Shown: positions 50,953-59,126 of the stretch, piece by piece
Layout: the number at the start of each line of letters is the position of its first letter
How positions within the stretch are numbered: the stretch's first letter is position 1
Program-made: the position numbers and the translations under genes
Source of the DNA: Qipengyuania profundimaris
GTDB taxonomy: Bacteria; Pseudomonadota; Alphaproteobacteria; Sphingomonadales; Sphingomonadaceae
Reading direction: 5' to 3'
DNA length: 64,000 nt
Assembly: GCF_030717945.1 (NCBI RefSeq)
Contig: NZ_JAVAIM010000001.1
Location: forward strand, 681,131-745,130
Notes under the pieces: model-generated
Told to the model about the DNA's origin: nothing
Databases searched by the model: none
Seen by the model: the letters and a program-made list of their open reading frames with translations, nothing else

Positions 50953-52088
50953 GCCACGATCTCCAGCGGAGGCTTTTGTCCCGTTCCGGCCCAAAGCGCG
51001 CGACACAGATCGTCCAGCCAGTTCGCAGCACTCTGGGCTGAATTCGTGTCGATGAGAACGCGTTGTCGCTCGACATCGATCAGGCGCGCCGCGCGCCAAA
51101 GCTTCTCCCAGGCTTGCGCATGAGAGGGCCAATGGCGCGAAACCGCCGCCAAGCCTTCGCGATCGAGAACTTCGGCCTTGCAGAACTGTTCGTCGAAATA
51201 ACGCCATTCTGGAACGACTACCCAGGGTTTCCCGGAGGCGAGAACCATGTGTACGGTGGTGTTGCCGCAAGACGAAACCACCCGGTCGGCTGCAGCGACC
51301 CATTCGCGTGGGTTGTCTACCCATCCCCTATGATCGAGATTCCCAGGTGGCGTTTCATGCCATTCGCTACGAACCGAGCCGATCGTGATCCACTGAGCAT
51401 CCGGTTCCGCACGCGCGCCAAGAGTGAGAGGCGCGGATGGGCTGCCTTCGCCGCCGCCGCCAGCGATGACGAGGACAACTTCCCGGTTCGGGTCGAGACC
51501 AAGCCGCTCACGAGCTTCGTTTTTCCTAAGCTCGTGCCCGCAGTCTATGCCTACGCCCGAAGCGTAATGAGTCTTCTGACGGTGGTTCGCCAGCCTGTCC
51601 GACTGCTCCAGATCCTTTGCGAATGGTGCCAATAGTCCGACGGCGCTATCGTACGCTGCCAGGTGCCCCGGGTCGGACCTTTCGCCATGCTGCAGAACGG
51701 CCACATGGGGCACCGAACAAAGGCGCGCCAATTGCGCAAGCTCGGCCGAAACGTCGGTGACGAACAATGCCGGTCTAGCCTTCTCGAACCATTTCGCGAT
51801 GGCGGCGAAAGCCGAGGTGATGGCAGGCCACCCCAGAGGGGCGCAATGTACCGTATCTGGCATTGCGAGGGTAGCCATGGCCGGAGCCTCGTCGCCGTTC
51901 GCCTCGAATAGCGAGGGTATCCTTACGACTTCGACCCTTTCATCGAGGTCGGGGAAAATTCCCGGTTTGGCGCAGAACAGCGTCACGCCGCGCTGTTCGA
52001 CCAGCACGTTTGCAATCGATGCGGCACGCTCGGCATGACCGCGCCCCTGATGATGGACGAAATAGCCGACGGGCCCGTTCTTGGTCAT
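50949..52088 (-). CDS. MurG/UGT-like glycosyltransferase
   Basis: The 379-residue protein has a GT-B layout: GYFVHHQGRGHAERAASIANVL at the start and GWVDNPREWVAAADRVVSSCGNTTVHMVLASGKPWVVVPEWRYFDEQ in the donor site, like MurG or glycolipid glycosyltransferases (GT28/GT1). The sugar is unknown. It is coupled by ATGA/GTGA overlaps to the SPS gene upstream and the GT2 gene downstream. Confidence 0.8.
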   Translation of the reverse strand: MTKNGPVGYFVHHQGRGHAERAASIANVLVEQRGVTLFCAKPGIFPDLDERVEVVRIPSLFEANGDEAPAMATLAMPDTVHCAPLGWPAITSAFAAIAKWFEKARPALFVTDVSAELAQLARLCSVPHVAVLQHGERSDPGHLAAYDSAVGLLAPFAKDLEQSDRLANHRQKTHYASGVGIDCGHELRKNEARERLGLDPNREVVLVIAGGGGEGSPSAPLTLGARAEPDAQWITIGSVRSEWHETPPGNLDHRGWVDNPREWVAAADRVVSSCGNTTVHMVLASGKPWVVVPEWRYFDEQFCKAEVLDREGLAAVSRHWPSHAQAWEKLWRAARLIDVERQRVLIDTNSAQSAANWLDDLCRALWAGTGQKPPLEIVA

Positions 52089-54148
52089 GCCGGGACTCCT
52101 TCGCGTTGGCGCATACGCCGCTGGCGGGCGCGATGGTGAGCGAGGACCCCTTCCAGCGCCCCCGAAGCGTTTTCGCGGCGAGAGCGATACACGTTGGGAC
52201 GCGCGGCAAGCGATGCCAGTTCCTCGGCGTGGTTGCCAACGAGGATGGCGTTTTCGCAGGTGGTCAGCATATCGATATCGTTGCCGCTGTCCCCGGCAGC
52301 GAAAACGTGGCTAGAAGGCACACCGATACGCTCCGCAACGTGCATCATGGCGGCAGCCTTCCCCGCCCTGGGTGGCAAGATATCGAGCAGGCGTCCGTGG
52401 CTGAATACCACTCGGGCAGCGACACCTTCCGACCGCAGTAACTGCTCGATCCTGGAGACACGGCCAGCATCTTCGACAAAATAACTGCGCTTGTAATCGC
52501 GTTGCTCGTAGCTTGGTTGTAAAATGAGATCCGGGTGCCCGGCAAGGATGCGGTCGATAGACGACGCATCCCATCCCGCAGCGATTTGGCGCGCAAAACC
52601 CTCGTCGAGGGTCAGTCCGCGGTCATCCTCCATATAGACCTCGGTTCCTACCGAAGTGATCCACGCAAAAGGCACGGGCAAAGACCAGTCCCGTACCAAG
52701 CGGCGAGCTTCGACGATCGAGCGTCCGGTCGCGATTACGAAGCCAAACTCGTTCTGGCGTTGCATGAACTTATCGAAGCGGCGGATACCGGCGCGGCATC
52801 CGGTGAGCGTATTGTCGAGATCGCTGACCAGCAGTTTGGCTGGCGTCTGTTCGTTTTTTGCATCGTGAAGTATCTCAGCTGCAATCGACGCAAAGCCGGC
52901 TGCGTAGGTATCCCAGCTCATCCCCGCACTGTTGACGAGCGCATTGCGCGAACAGCGGTTCCACAGCGACCGGTCCGTCACCAAACGTTCTATGGCTGTG
53001 CTTATTTCGCTGGTATCGCATGGATCGACGAGCAGACCGTGATCGAGTTCTGCTACGATGTCCTGCGGGCCGCCAACCTTCGTAGCGACGACCGGCAGGC
53101 CTTGGGCTGCGGCTTCGACCAGGGTCAGGCCATACGGCTCCATCAACGCCGGATTGACAAAGACCCCGTGGGTGCGTTTCGCCAAGGAATAGAGCGCCTT
53201 TACTTCCTCCCTGGTGTGCGATTTGGGATAGGCGACGCATCCGTAAAGATCATGGCGATCCACGCTTTCGACCAACGCACGCTGCACCTGCTGCTGCTCG
53301 AGATTTCCGCTTGAGAGACTGTCTCGCAGGCCGGCAAGAACCACCAGATTGCACTTTTCTCGCAAAGTGGCGGAATTACCGAAAGCTTCGACTAGAGCGA
53401 CGAGGTTCTTTTTGTGCACCGGTCTCGCTATCGCGAGAACCATGGGTTTCTTCGGATCACGCAAAAACGGCGCGATAAGGTCGTTTGCAGAAGAAAGGCG
53501 ATCCTTGGCGAGTTCGCGATCAATGCCCGGTATCAGCCGGTTTATTTTCCCCAATCTTGCCGAAGGATAGGCAGCAAGCTGGCGCTCGCACTCGTCCCGG
53601 GAGGATCCGACGACGGCGCGCGCTTTCGCAATTGCCCGGTCTTCTTCGGCAATGCGAGCTTCGAGGGCGCTCGAATGATCCGCCATGGCCGCGCGTTTGT
53701 CGAGGCCCAGGGAGTGAGCCGTGTAGATGAAGGGGATACCGAGTGCTTGCTCGACAGCGATGGCAACATCGGCGGCGTCGGCGAAGTGAGCGTGGATCAG
53801 ATCGGGCAAGCGTTTGCGCGCACGGAACTCCGCGATCAACGCTTGCGTAAAAGCTTCGCGATCCGCTCTCAGGGCGTCCTTCGCGAGGTAGCTTGGCTCT
53901 CCGCTGTCTATCCTCGTAATGAATAGTTTCGGGTTTACCTGCTCTACTGCTTCCGCGTGGATCGTGCCAAGGTCGGGTGCATCGAAACGCCGCGTCACAA
54001 TTTCCGCAATCCGCACGTCGCTACGCCGGGACAGGGCCTCCATCTCGCCGAGAATGTAAGTAATATGTCCGCCGGTGTCCTCGGTTAGGCCATACCGAAC
54101 CGGTTCGGCCTTCAGGCAGCCGCCGAGTGCGAGCGATACGATATGCAA
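52085..54148 (-). CDS. Fused sucrose-phosphate synthase / sucrose-phosphatase
   Basis: The 687-residue protein joins a GT4 synthase domain (residues ~1-440; MHIVSLALGGCLKAEPVRYGLTEDTGGHITYI, RPVHKKNLVALVEAFG, MEPYGLTLVEAAAQGLPVVAT) to a HAD-IIB phosphatase (residues ~445-660; LLVSDLDNTLTGC with the nucleophile Asp, then FAAGDSGNDIDML). This pairing makes sucrose from UDP-glucose and fructose-6-phosphate, or a similar glucoside, in one protein. Sucrose or a relative may serve as osmoprotectant or as a glycosylated product finished by the downstream transferases. It is the first gene of the SPS-GT28-GT2 operon. Confidence 0.85.
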   Translation of the reverse strand: MHIVSLALGGCLKAEPVRYGLTEDTGGHITYILGEMEALSRRSDVRIAEIVTRRFDAPDLGTIHAEAVEQVNPKLFITRIDSGEPSYLAKDALRADREAFTQALIAEFRARKRLPDLIHAHFADAADVAIAVEQALGIPFIYTAHSLGLDKRAAMADHSSALEARIAEEDRAIAKARAVVGSSRDECERQLAAYPSARLGKINRLIPGIDRELAKDRLSSANDLIAPFLRDPKKPMVLAIARPVHKKNLVALVEAFGNSATLREKCNLVVLAGLRDSLSSGNLEQQQVQRALVESVDRHDLYGCVAYPKSHTREEVKALYSLAKRTHGVFVNPALMEPYGLTLVEAAAQGLPVVATKVGGPQDIVAELDHGLLVDPCDTSEISTAIERLVTDRSLWNRCSRNALVNSAGMSWDTYAAGFASIAAEILHDAKNEQTPAKLLVSDLDNTLTGCRAGIRRFDKFMQRQNEFGFVIATGRSIVEARRLVRDWSLPVPFAWITSVGTEVYMEDDRGLTLDEGFARQIAAGWDASSIDRILAGHPDLILQPSYEQRDYKRSYFVEDAGRVSRIEQLLRSEGVAARVVFSHGRLLDILPPRAGKAAAMMHVAERIGVPSSHVFAAGDSGNDIDMLTTCENAILVGNHAEELASLAARPNVYRSRRENASGALEGVLAHHRARQRRMRQREGVPA

Positions 54149-54450
54149 CAGTGGTCCCCTTGGTGACTTACACTGTCAAACAAAGGCCGGCTGGCAATCG
54201 CACCTTAACCAACTAATGTTGGTTGGGATTGCACGGGTTAGTATTCGAATTGCGCAGCCCTGTGTGGGCGTTCACCTGTCGTTGGTCTCGGGGCGGTTGC
54301 CTCTGCCCCTGCGGCGAAGCCCGGGATTTGCAGTCCTCGCCGCCCAACTAGTGCAATGGCACTATTTGCGGCATTGATGCCGAGGATAGATAGCCGTTGG
54401 GTGGGCGATCCGCTCGCGCCCGATAGGCAAGCGGGGGTTTCGCGCAGAGA
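54149..54450. other. 302-base control region between sucrose-synthase and CHASE2 kinase genes
   Basis: I see no convincing gene here. A 53-codon open frame (54216-54377) has unnatural composition. The region holds the divergent promoters of the SPS operon and the kinase, and the palindrome at 54349-54364. Confidence 0.6.
54349..54364. promoter_or_regulatory. Regulon site 1: TAGTGCA-AT-GGCACTA
   Basis: A near-perfect 7-2-7 inverted repeat lies 87 bases before the CHASE2 kinase ATG. It matches TAGYRCA-N5-ACTR, shared with 56659, 57708 and 57784. NarL-type regulators usually bind 7-2-7 repeats. Confidence 0.6.
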
Positions 54451-56649
54451 ATGGCATCAGGTTCGGCTAAAACATCCCTGTTGCGCAGCTCGTCGCGCCG
54501 TGAGAAGGTGTTCTTTGCAACCGTCGCGGCTCTTTTCGCCCTGATCGCGCCATTGCAGGTCTTTGCTCCCTACGACTGGATGCAGAGCATCGTTTCGGCA
54601 CATATCAACCAGAAGCCCTACGGTGGGGATGGGGTGGTCGTTGCGGTCGATGACGCGACCATTGCAGCCACTCCCGACGGCGAGTGGACGCCGGAACAAC
54701 TGGCGGCGCTCCTCGATCGGATCGCTTCCGCGAACCCTGCGCAATTGGTGGTGGAAAACCAACATCTCGATCCGGGAGAAACGCAGCGATCGGACGTTCT
54801 TGCGCGAGCGCTTGGCCGCTTCACATCCGATCCCATCTGGGAAACCAGTTTGCCGACCGACGACCGGCAGGAATTGAGTGCCAGTTCCTTGCCCCCCCCG
54901 GAAGTCGAATATTCCAAGGTCGCCCTTGCCGGAGATGCATTGCCGGGCCCCGCAACCATTCCGGCAGTCATGCCGGTCAAAGCGACATTCTCGCCTGCTC
55001 CTGTCTGGACGGTCTACACCGCCAGCGCTGCGACCGGCGTCTACCCCTCGGTGACGAACCTGCTGGCAGATGGCAGCCGGCCGGGCGAGAACATCTTCAA
55101 TATCGACGTCAGCTACGATCCGGAAACGGTGCCGCTGATAAGTGCAGGTTCCGTTTTGCAGGGTGGAGATGTTCGGCCCGCTCTTGAAGGGCGAACGGTA
55201 GTGATCGGCCTCGTTACCGACCCTAGGCGCGATTATGTAGCGACACCCCATGATTTCTATACGCCGAAGCCGGTTATCACCTTGCTGGCGACCGAGACCC
55301 TTCTCAATGGCCCGCCGGTTTACATCGACTGGCTCCCTGCATTTCTGGTCGCTCTGTGTGGGGCCGCCGCCTGGCTGTTTCTGACACCTGCGGTTGGACG
55401 CACCGTGCTGCTCGCCAGTATCATTTGCTTGATCATAGCACCGACGATCCTCGAAGCAGGGCTGATCTACCTGGAAAGTTCGGCCGCTGTCGTTTTCCTG
55501 GCTGTGTTGATGATCGGACGGCTCTGGCAGAAGAGCGGGCACGCAGCGCGCGCCTATCGCGAGGCGGCGGAATCCAAATCGCGATTTTTGGCCCAGGCCA
55601 GCCATGACTTGCGCCAGCCGATCCACGCGATCGGATTGCTGGCCGATCGGCTCGAGCAGACCCAGCTTTCAGCGCAGCAAGGCGATATGGTGGCCAAGAT
55701 CTCGTGGTCCGTCGACAATGCGAGCAGGATGTTCCGGGTCCTACTTGATATCGCCGCGATCGAAAGCGGCGCCTTGCAACCGGACATCGAGGCCGTTTCG
55801 ATGAACGAGCTGCTGGCCAAGATCGATGGTCAGAACTCGCTGGCGGCCGAGCAAGCAGGAGTGGAGATCCGGTTCGTCCCCTGCGATGTCACGGTGCTGA
55901 CTGACCGGGCGCTGATCGGCACCATGCTGCAAAACCTGGTATCGAATGCGATCAAATATTCGCGCGGCGGGCGGATCGTCGTCGGGTGTCGGCGTGTGCG
56001 CGGGCGGATGGCGATACACGTCGTGGATACCGGCAAGGGGATTTCGCAATCCGATCTCGCGCTCGTCAAAAAGGAATTTTATCGCGGCGGGAGCAATTCG
56101 CTGATGCGGAGCGACAACAAGGGGCTTGGTCTCTCGATCGTCAGCCGCCTCGCTTCGCTGCTCGACCTGAAATTCACGCTGAAATCGGAAGAGGGCAGGG
56201 GAACATCGGCAGTCATCGGCGGCCTCAGGGTGACCGATGCCCTCCCGGAGCCTGCAGCCCCCGGACCCAGGAATGCCCTTCCTCTTGCAGGATTGTCGGT
56301 CCGTATCGCGGACGATGATCCGGAATTGGTCGAAGCGACGGTGAGAGTGCTGAGCCAATGGGGCTGCGATGTAAGCACGACCTTCAGACCTCCGACCGAT
56401 GACGTGACCGAGGCCGTTCTTCTTACCGATTTCGATTTCGGCGACGACGAGACCCTTGCCGATCATTTGGCGACACTGGAGCAGATTCGCGCGAACGGCA
56501 CCACGATTGCCATTCTTTCAGGACGTCATCCCGATCAGATCAAAAAGGAGTTGCCAGATTTTTCGGGGCTGGTTCTGACCAAGCCCTTGCGAGCAGCCCA
56601 ATTGCGGTCCGCGCTGATGGCCATGAGGACAGGCGAGGGGCCCAAATAA
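54451..56649 (+). CDS. CHASE2-domain hybrid histidine kinase
   Basis: The 732-residue protein has an N-terminal membrane anchor (VFFATVAALFALIAPLQVFAPYDW). A periplasmic CHASE2 domain follows (about residues 40-290: AHINQKPYGGDGVVVAVDDATIAA, GRTVVIGLVTDPRRDYVATP), then three membrane segments. The HisKA domain (FLAQASHDLRQPIHAIGLL, His385), the ATPase (NLVSNAIKYSRGG, DTGKGIS, NKGLGLSIV) and a C-terminal receiver (RIADDDPELVEATVRVL, Asp660 in LLTDFDFGD, Lys in VLTKPL) complete it. The ATG at 54451 has only a weak AGAGA before it. It likely passes phosphate to the NarL-type regulator at 57012, by proximity. The peptide gene lies 96 bases downstream, so the kinase could sense that peptide; this is inference. 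Confidence 0.88.
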   Translation: MASGSAKTSLLRSSSRREKVFFATVAALFALIAPLQVFAPYDWMQSIVSAHINQKPYGGDGVVVAVDDATIAATPDGEWTPEQLAALLDRIASANPAQLVVENQHLDPGETQRSDVLARALGRFTSDPIWETSLPTDDRQELSASSLPPPEVEYSKVALAGDALPGPATIPAVMPVKATFSPAPVWTVYTASAATGVYPSVTNLLADGSRPGENIFNIDVSYDPETVPLISAGSVLQGGDVRPALEGRTVVIGLVTDPRRDYVATPHDFYTPKPVITLLATETLLNGPPVYIDWLPAFLVALCGAAAWLFLTPAVGRTVLLASIICLIIAPTILEAGLIYLESSAAVVFLAVLMIGRLWQKSGHAARAYREAAESKSRFLAQASHDLRQPIHAIGLLADRLEQTQLSAQQGDMVAKISWSVDNASRMFRVLLDIAAIESGALQPDIEAVSMNELLAKIDGQNSLAAEQAGVEIRFVPCDVTVLTDRALIGTMLQNLVSNAIKYSRGGRIVVGCRRVRGRMAIHVVDTGKGISQSDLALVKKEFYRGGSNSLMRSDNKGLGLSIVSRLASLLDLKFTLKSEEGRGTSAVIGGLRVTDALPEPAAPGPRNALPLAGLSVRIADDDPELVEATVRVLSQWGCDVSTTFRPPTDDVTEAVLLTDFDFGDDETLADHLATLEQIRANGTTIAILSGRHPDQIKKELPDFSGLVLTKPLRAAQLRSALMAMRTGEGPK

Positions 56650-56658
56650 AACCGCAAG

Positions 56659-56674
56659 TAGTGCATATTGACTA
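56659..56674. promoter_or_regulatory. Regulon site 2: TAGTGCA-TA-TTGACTA
   Basis: A 7-2-7 imperfect palindrome lies between the kinase stop and the peptide gene, 71 bases before its ATG. A second TAGTGCA half site begins at 56673. Confidence 0.55.
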
Positions 56675-56745
56675 GTGCAAGGCAGGCCGGAGAAACCCAT
56701 GTTGGTCTTGTCCAAGGGGATCAGATTCGCAATCAGGAGGACGCG

Positions 56746-56895
56746 ATGGATAAGACGATGACTGGTGAAATTTTGATCGAAGACGAAGTCGAACTCGTAG
56801 TCGGTGGCAATGACGAAACCGATTCCGATACGCCCGTCGTGACGCCTCCTCCTCCGGGTCCGGAAGACATCCTCAACTGGATGCCGCCTTGGTGA
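56746..56895 (+). CDS. Double-glycine leader peptide precursor (49 aa)
   Basis: This small gene has a perfect AGGAGG five bases before its ATG. The leader (residues 1-21) ends LIEDEVELVVGG and fits the LSxxELxxIxGG rule: Leu at -12, Glu at -8, Val at -7 and -4, Gly-Gly at -2 and -1. The predicted mature peptide is 28 residues (22-49), acidic, without Cys, Lys or Arg, with a PPPP run and a Trp-containing end (ILNWMPPW). A C39-peptidase ABC transporter and its HlyD partner lie 1 kb away, so cleavage after Gly21 and export are expected. No modifying enzyme or immunity gene is seen. Role (toxin, signal or other) is unknown. A strong terminator follows. Confidence 0.85.
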   Translation: MDKTMTGEILIEDEVELVVGGNDETDSDTPVVTPPPPGPEDILNWMPPW

Positions 56896-56932
56896 GCTCG
56901 AGCCAATTCGGCTCCAAGAGGTAAGTCCAAGT

Positions 56933-56966
56933 AAAAAGGGCCGCTCGTGAGCGGCCCTTTTCTTTT
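56933..56966. terminator. Bidirectional terminator after the peptide gene
   Basis: GGGCCGCT pairs with AGCGGCCC around CGTG (56938-56957). AAAAA stands on the left and TTTTCTTTT on the right, so it ends both the peptide transcript and the convergent regulator transcript. The peptide mRNA is therefore short and monocistronic. Confidence 0.88.
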
Positions 56967-57011
56967 GGGCGGGATCAAATTCGGTGCCGCAGGTTCAAGG
57001 CCGCGAATGGC

Positions 57012-57641
57012 TCAATGCACCCCGTATTTCATCGCCATGGCCGCTGCCGCTGTACGGGTCTCCACGCGTAATTCGCGGAGCAGCGCCGAAACGTGAATGC
57101 GTACCGTGAAGGGCGATATACCGAGATCCTTGGCGATCTGCTTGTTCGAATGGCCATCGGCGATGCCGCGCAACACATCCATCTGGCGCGGTGTCAGGCG
57201 CGAGAACTGCGATACCGAAGCGGCTTGCGCCAGGCCGCTACCGACGCTGACGTTGACGAATTCCCCCTCCATCACTGCGGCAATACCTTCGCGGATCTGG
57301 TCCTGCGTAGCGGCCTTGCTGATAAAGCCGTCGACACCGCACGCCATCACGTTATCGGTCGATCGCTTGTCGTCCGCCATCGAGATGACGACGATCGACG
57401 CCAGCGGGAATTTGCGCCTTAGTTGGGGTACCGCCGTTTCGATATCCATTCCGGGGAAGCGCAGGTCCAAAAGGAAAAGGTTCGGGCTGTAGCCGGCCTC
57501 GGCCGTCTCAAGCATTTCCTCATAGGTGCCCGCTTGGTCGATCTTCGCTTCGGGATCGAGCTTCTTCAGGATCGAGCTGATACCTTCGCGAAAAATCGGA
57601 TGGTCATCCGCCACCATCATTCTGGCCGGTCTATTGTCCAT
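57012..57641 (-). CDS. NarL/FixJ-type response regulator
   Basis: The 209-residue protein has a receiver ([20 protein letters not shown], acceptor Asp in [12 protein letters not shown], Lys in [11 protein letters not shown]) and a LuxR-type helix-turn-helix ([44 protein letters not shown]). It is convergent with the peptide gene and divergent from the HlyD gene. It is the only output regulator near the CHASE2 kinase and is the best candidate to bind the TAG-N10-CTA palindromes here. I chose the ATG at 57641; an in-frame TTG at 57680 is less likely. Confidence 0.9.
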   Translation of the reverse strand: MDNRPARMMVADDHPIFREGISSILKKLDPEAKIDQAGTYEEMLETAEAGYSPNLFLLDLRFPGMDIETAVPQLRRKFPLASIVVISMADDKRSTDNVMACGVDGFISKAATQDQIREGIAAVMEGEFVNVSVGSGLAQAASVSQFSRLTPRQMDVLRGIADGHSNKQIAKDLGISPFTVRIHVSALLRELRVETRTAAAAMAMKYGVH

Positions 57642-57707
57642 CGGTCTGCGTTGCACTCTCACGACTTCAAACTCCCGCAATCATGCATCGGTATGTGCCT
57701 ATGACCA

Positions 57708-57723
57708 TAGCACATGACGACTA
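57708..57723. promoter_or_regulatory. Regulon site 3: TAGCACA-TG-ACGACTA
   Basis: It matches TAGYRCA-N5-ACTR. It lies between the regulator gene (start 57641) and the HlyD gene. Confidence 0.45.
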
Positions 57724-57783
57724 TCGGTTGACGACTGAAATCATGACCACCGTTTGCCTTCTGCCGTCCAGCGGATTGCGGGA

Positions 57784-57799
57784 TAGTACATTCATACTG
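57784..57799. promoter_or_regulatory. Regulon site 4: TAGTACA-TT-CATACTG
   Basis: It is the weakest member (last base G). It lies 94 bases before the HlyD ATG in the divergent control region, which otherwise holds no gene from 57642 to 57892. Confidence 0.4.
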
Positions 57800-57892
57800 T
57801 TGCCCGCAGTCGCGCGTTGCTGAAATCAGCAGGGCGGCATACTGATCGACAGTAGGCGCACCGGGACAAAGGCGCGGGGGAATTTCGGGTTC

Positions 57893-59125
57893 ATGACACA
57901 GCTCTTCCGCACGGAGGCTCTGCAACAGAAGAAGGATCGCCTGTCGGGCGAGGTGGCCATTGCCGTCCCGGTCAAATGGCAGCTGATCGGCTATCTCATC
58001 TTCGGCAGCCTTGCAGCGGCGCTGATCTTCCTTTCGCTGGCGAGCTATGCGCGGGTCGAGACCGTTACCGGTACGATCGTGCCCGACAAGGGTGTCGCGT
58101 CGATCGTACCCAACCGGCGCGGCGTCATCACCGAAATGTTGGTTGAGGACGGGCAATCGGTCGACATGGGCGATACGCTGGTGGCCATCCGCGCCGAAGA
58201 AGACAGTGCATCCGGCGTGTCCGCACTGGCGATGACCGAACAGGCCATCGCGCAGCAGGACGCCAGCCTGCTTGCCCAGTTGACTGCGACCCAGCGAACG
58301 GCGTCCGCCCAGCGCAGCCAGATCTCCGTCCAGGCCGCCGGCCTGCGCACCGAGATCGACCAGCTTCAGTCGCAGATCGCGCTCCAGCGGGACCTCGTCA
58401 ATTCGGCCGAGGCCGATCTCGAACGGGCCCGACGGGTGGCGGAGCGCGGCTTCATCAGCCAGCAGGACTTGCGCGCGCGGGAAGATGTCTATCTTTCCCG
58501 TCGTCAGCAATTGTCGCAGCTCCAGCAATCGCTCACGTCGCGCCGGGCGACGCTGGCGGAGCTGACCAACAGTGCCGCAGGCATCTCGGCGCAGGCGGAA
58601 AGCCAGGCGGCCAGCATCGCGGCCTCGCGGGCGCAGGTGGCGCAGCAGGCCGCCTCTAACGCCGGAGCGCGATCCTATGCGCTGACCGCGCCGGTCGCGG
58701 GCCGGGTGACGGCCCTGACCATGCGGGCGGGCCAGCTCGTCAGTCCGCAATCGCCGGTCATGGCGATCGTGCCCGAAGGCTCGACATTGCGGGCCGAACT
58801 CGCGGTGCCCAGCCAGGCCATCGGTTTCGTCGAGCCTGGTCAGGAAGTGCGGCTGGCAGTCGATGCTTTCCCCTACCAGCGCTTCGGTACGGTGACCGGC
58901 ACGATCCGCACCGTATCCTCCAGCGCGATCAGCCAGGCACTGCCGAACGGAGCGGTCGTCTCGGTCTATCCCGTGATCGTGGACTTGGCGGCGAGCGAGA
59001 TATCGGCTTTCGGGCGGATGGAGGAACTGGTGCCGGGAATGTCGCTGACCGCCCGGATCGTGACCGAGAACCAGTCGCTGATCGAGTGGCTGTTCGAACC
59101 CCTGTTTGCAGTGCGGAACCGCTAG
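57893..59125 (+). CDS. HlyD-family adaptor of a peptide exporter
   Basis: The 410-residue protein has a short cytoplasmic start, one membrane segment (LIGYLIFGSLAAALIFLSLASYA, about residues 31-53), and a lipoyl half (GVASIVPNRRGVITEMLVEDGQSVDMGDTLVAI). A long coiled-coil hairpin rich in Gln/Ala/Ser (about residues 115-265) is followed by the second lipoyl half (YALTAPVAGRVTALTMRAGQLVSPQSPVMAIVPEG). It bridges the ABC transporter to an outer membrane channel. No TolC-like gene is adjacent; the genome must supply one. The ABC gene begins one base after its stop. Confidence 0.92.
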   Translation: MTQLFRTEALQQKKDRLSGEVAIAVPVKWQLIGYLIFGSLAAALIFLSLASYARVETVTGTIVPDKGVASIVPNRRGVITEMLVEDGQSVDMGDTLVAIRAEEDSASGVSALAMTEQAIAQQDASLLAQLTATQRTASAQRSQISVQAAGLRTEIDQLQSQIALQRDLVNSAEADLERARRVAERGFISQQDLRAREDVYLSRRQQLSQLQQSLTSRRATLAELTNSAAGISAQAESQAASIAASRAQVAQQAASNAGARSYALTAPVAGRVTALTMRAGQLVSPQSPVMAIVPEGSTLRAELAVPSQAIGFVEPGQEVRLAVDAFPYQRFGTVTGTIRTVSSSAISQALPNGAVVSVYPVIVDLAASEISAFGRMEELVPGMSLTARIVTENQSLIEWLFEPLFAVRNR

Positions 59126-59126
59126 G

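Noticed and set aside
54216-54377. 53-codon open frame before the CHASE2 kinase
   Set aside because: It has no ribosome binding site and no leader motif, and it covers the palindrome at 54349.
57748-57828. Short open frame in the regulator/HlyD control region, considered as a second peptide gene
   Set aside because: It lacks a double-glycine leader and a Shine-Dalgarno sequence.
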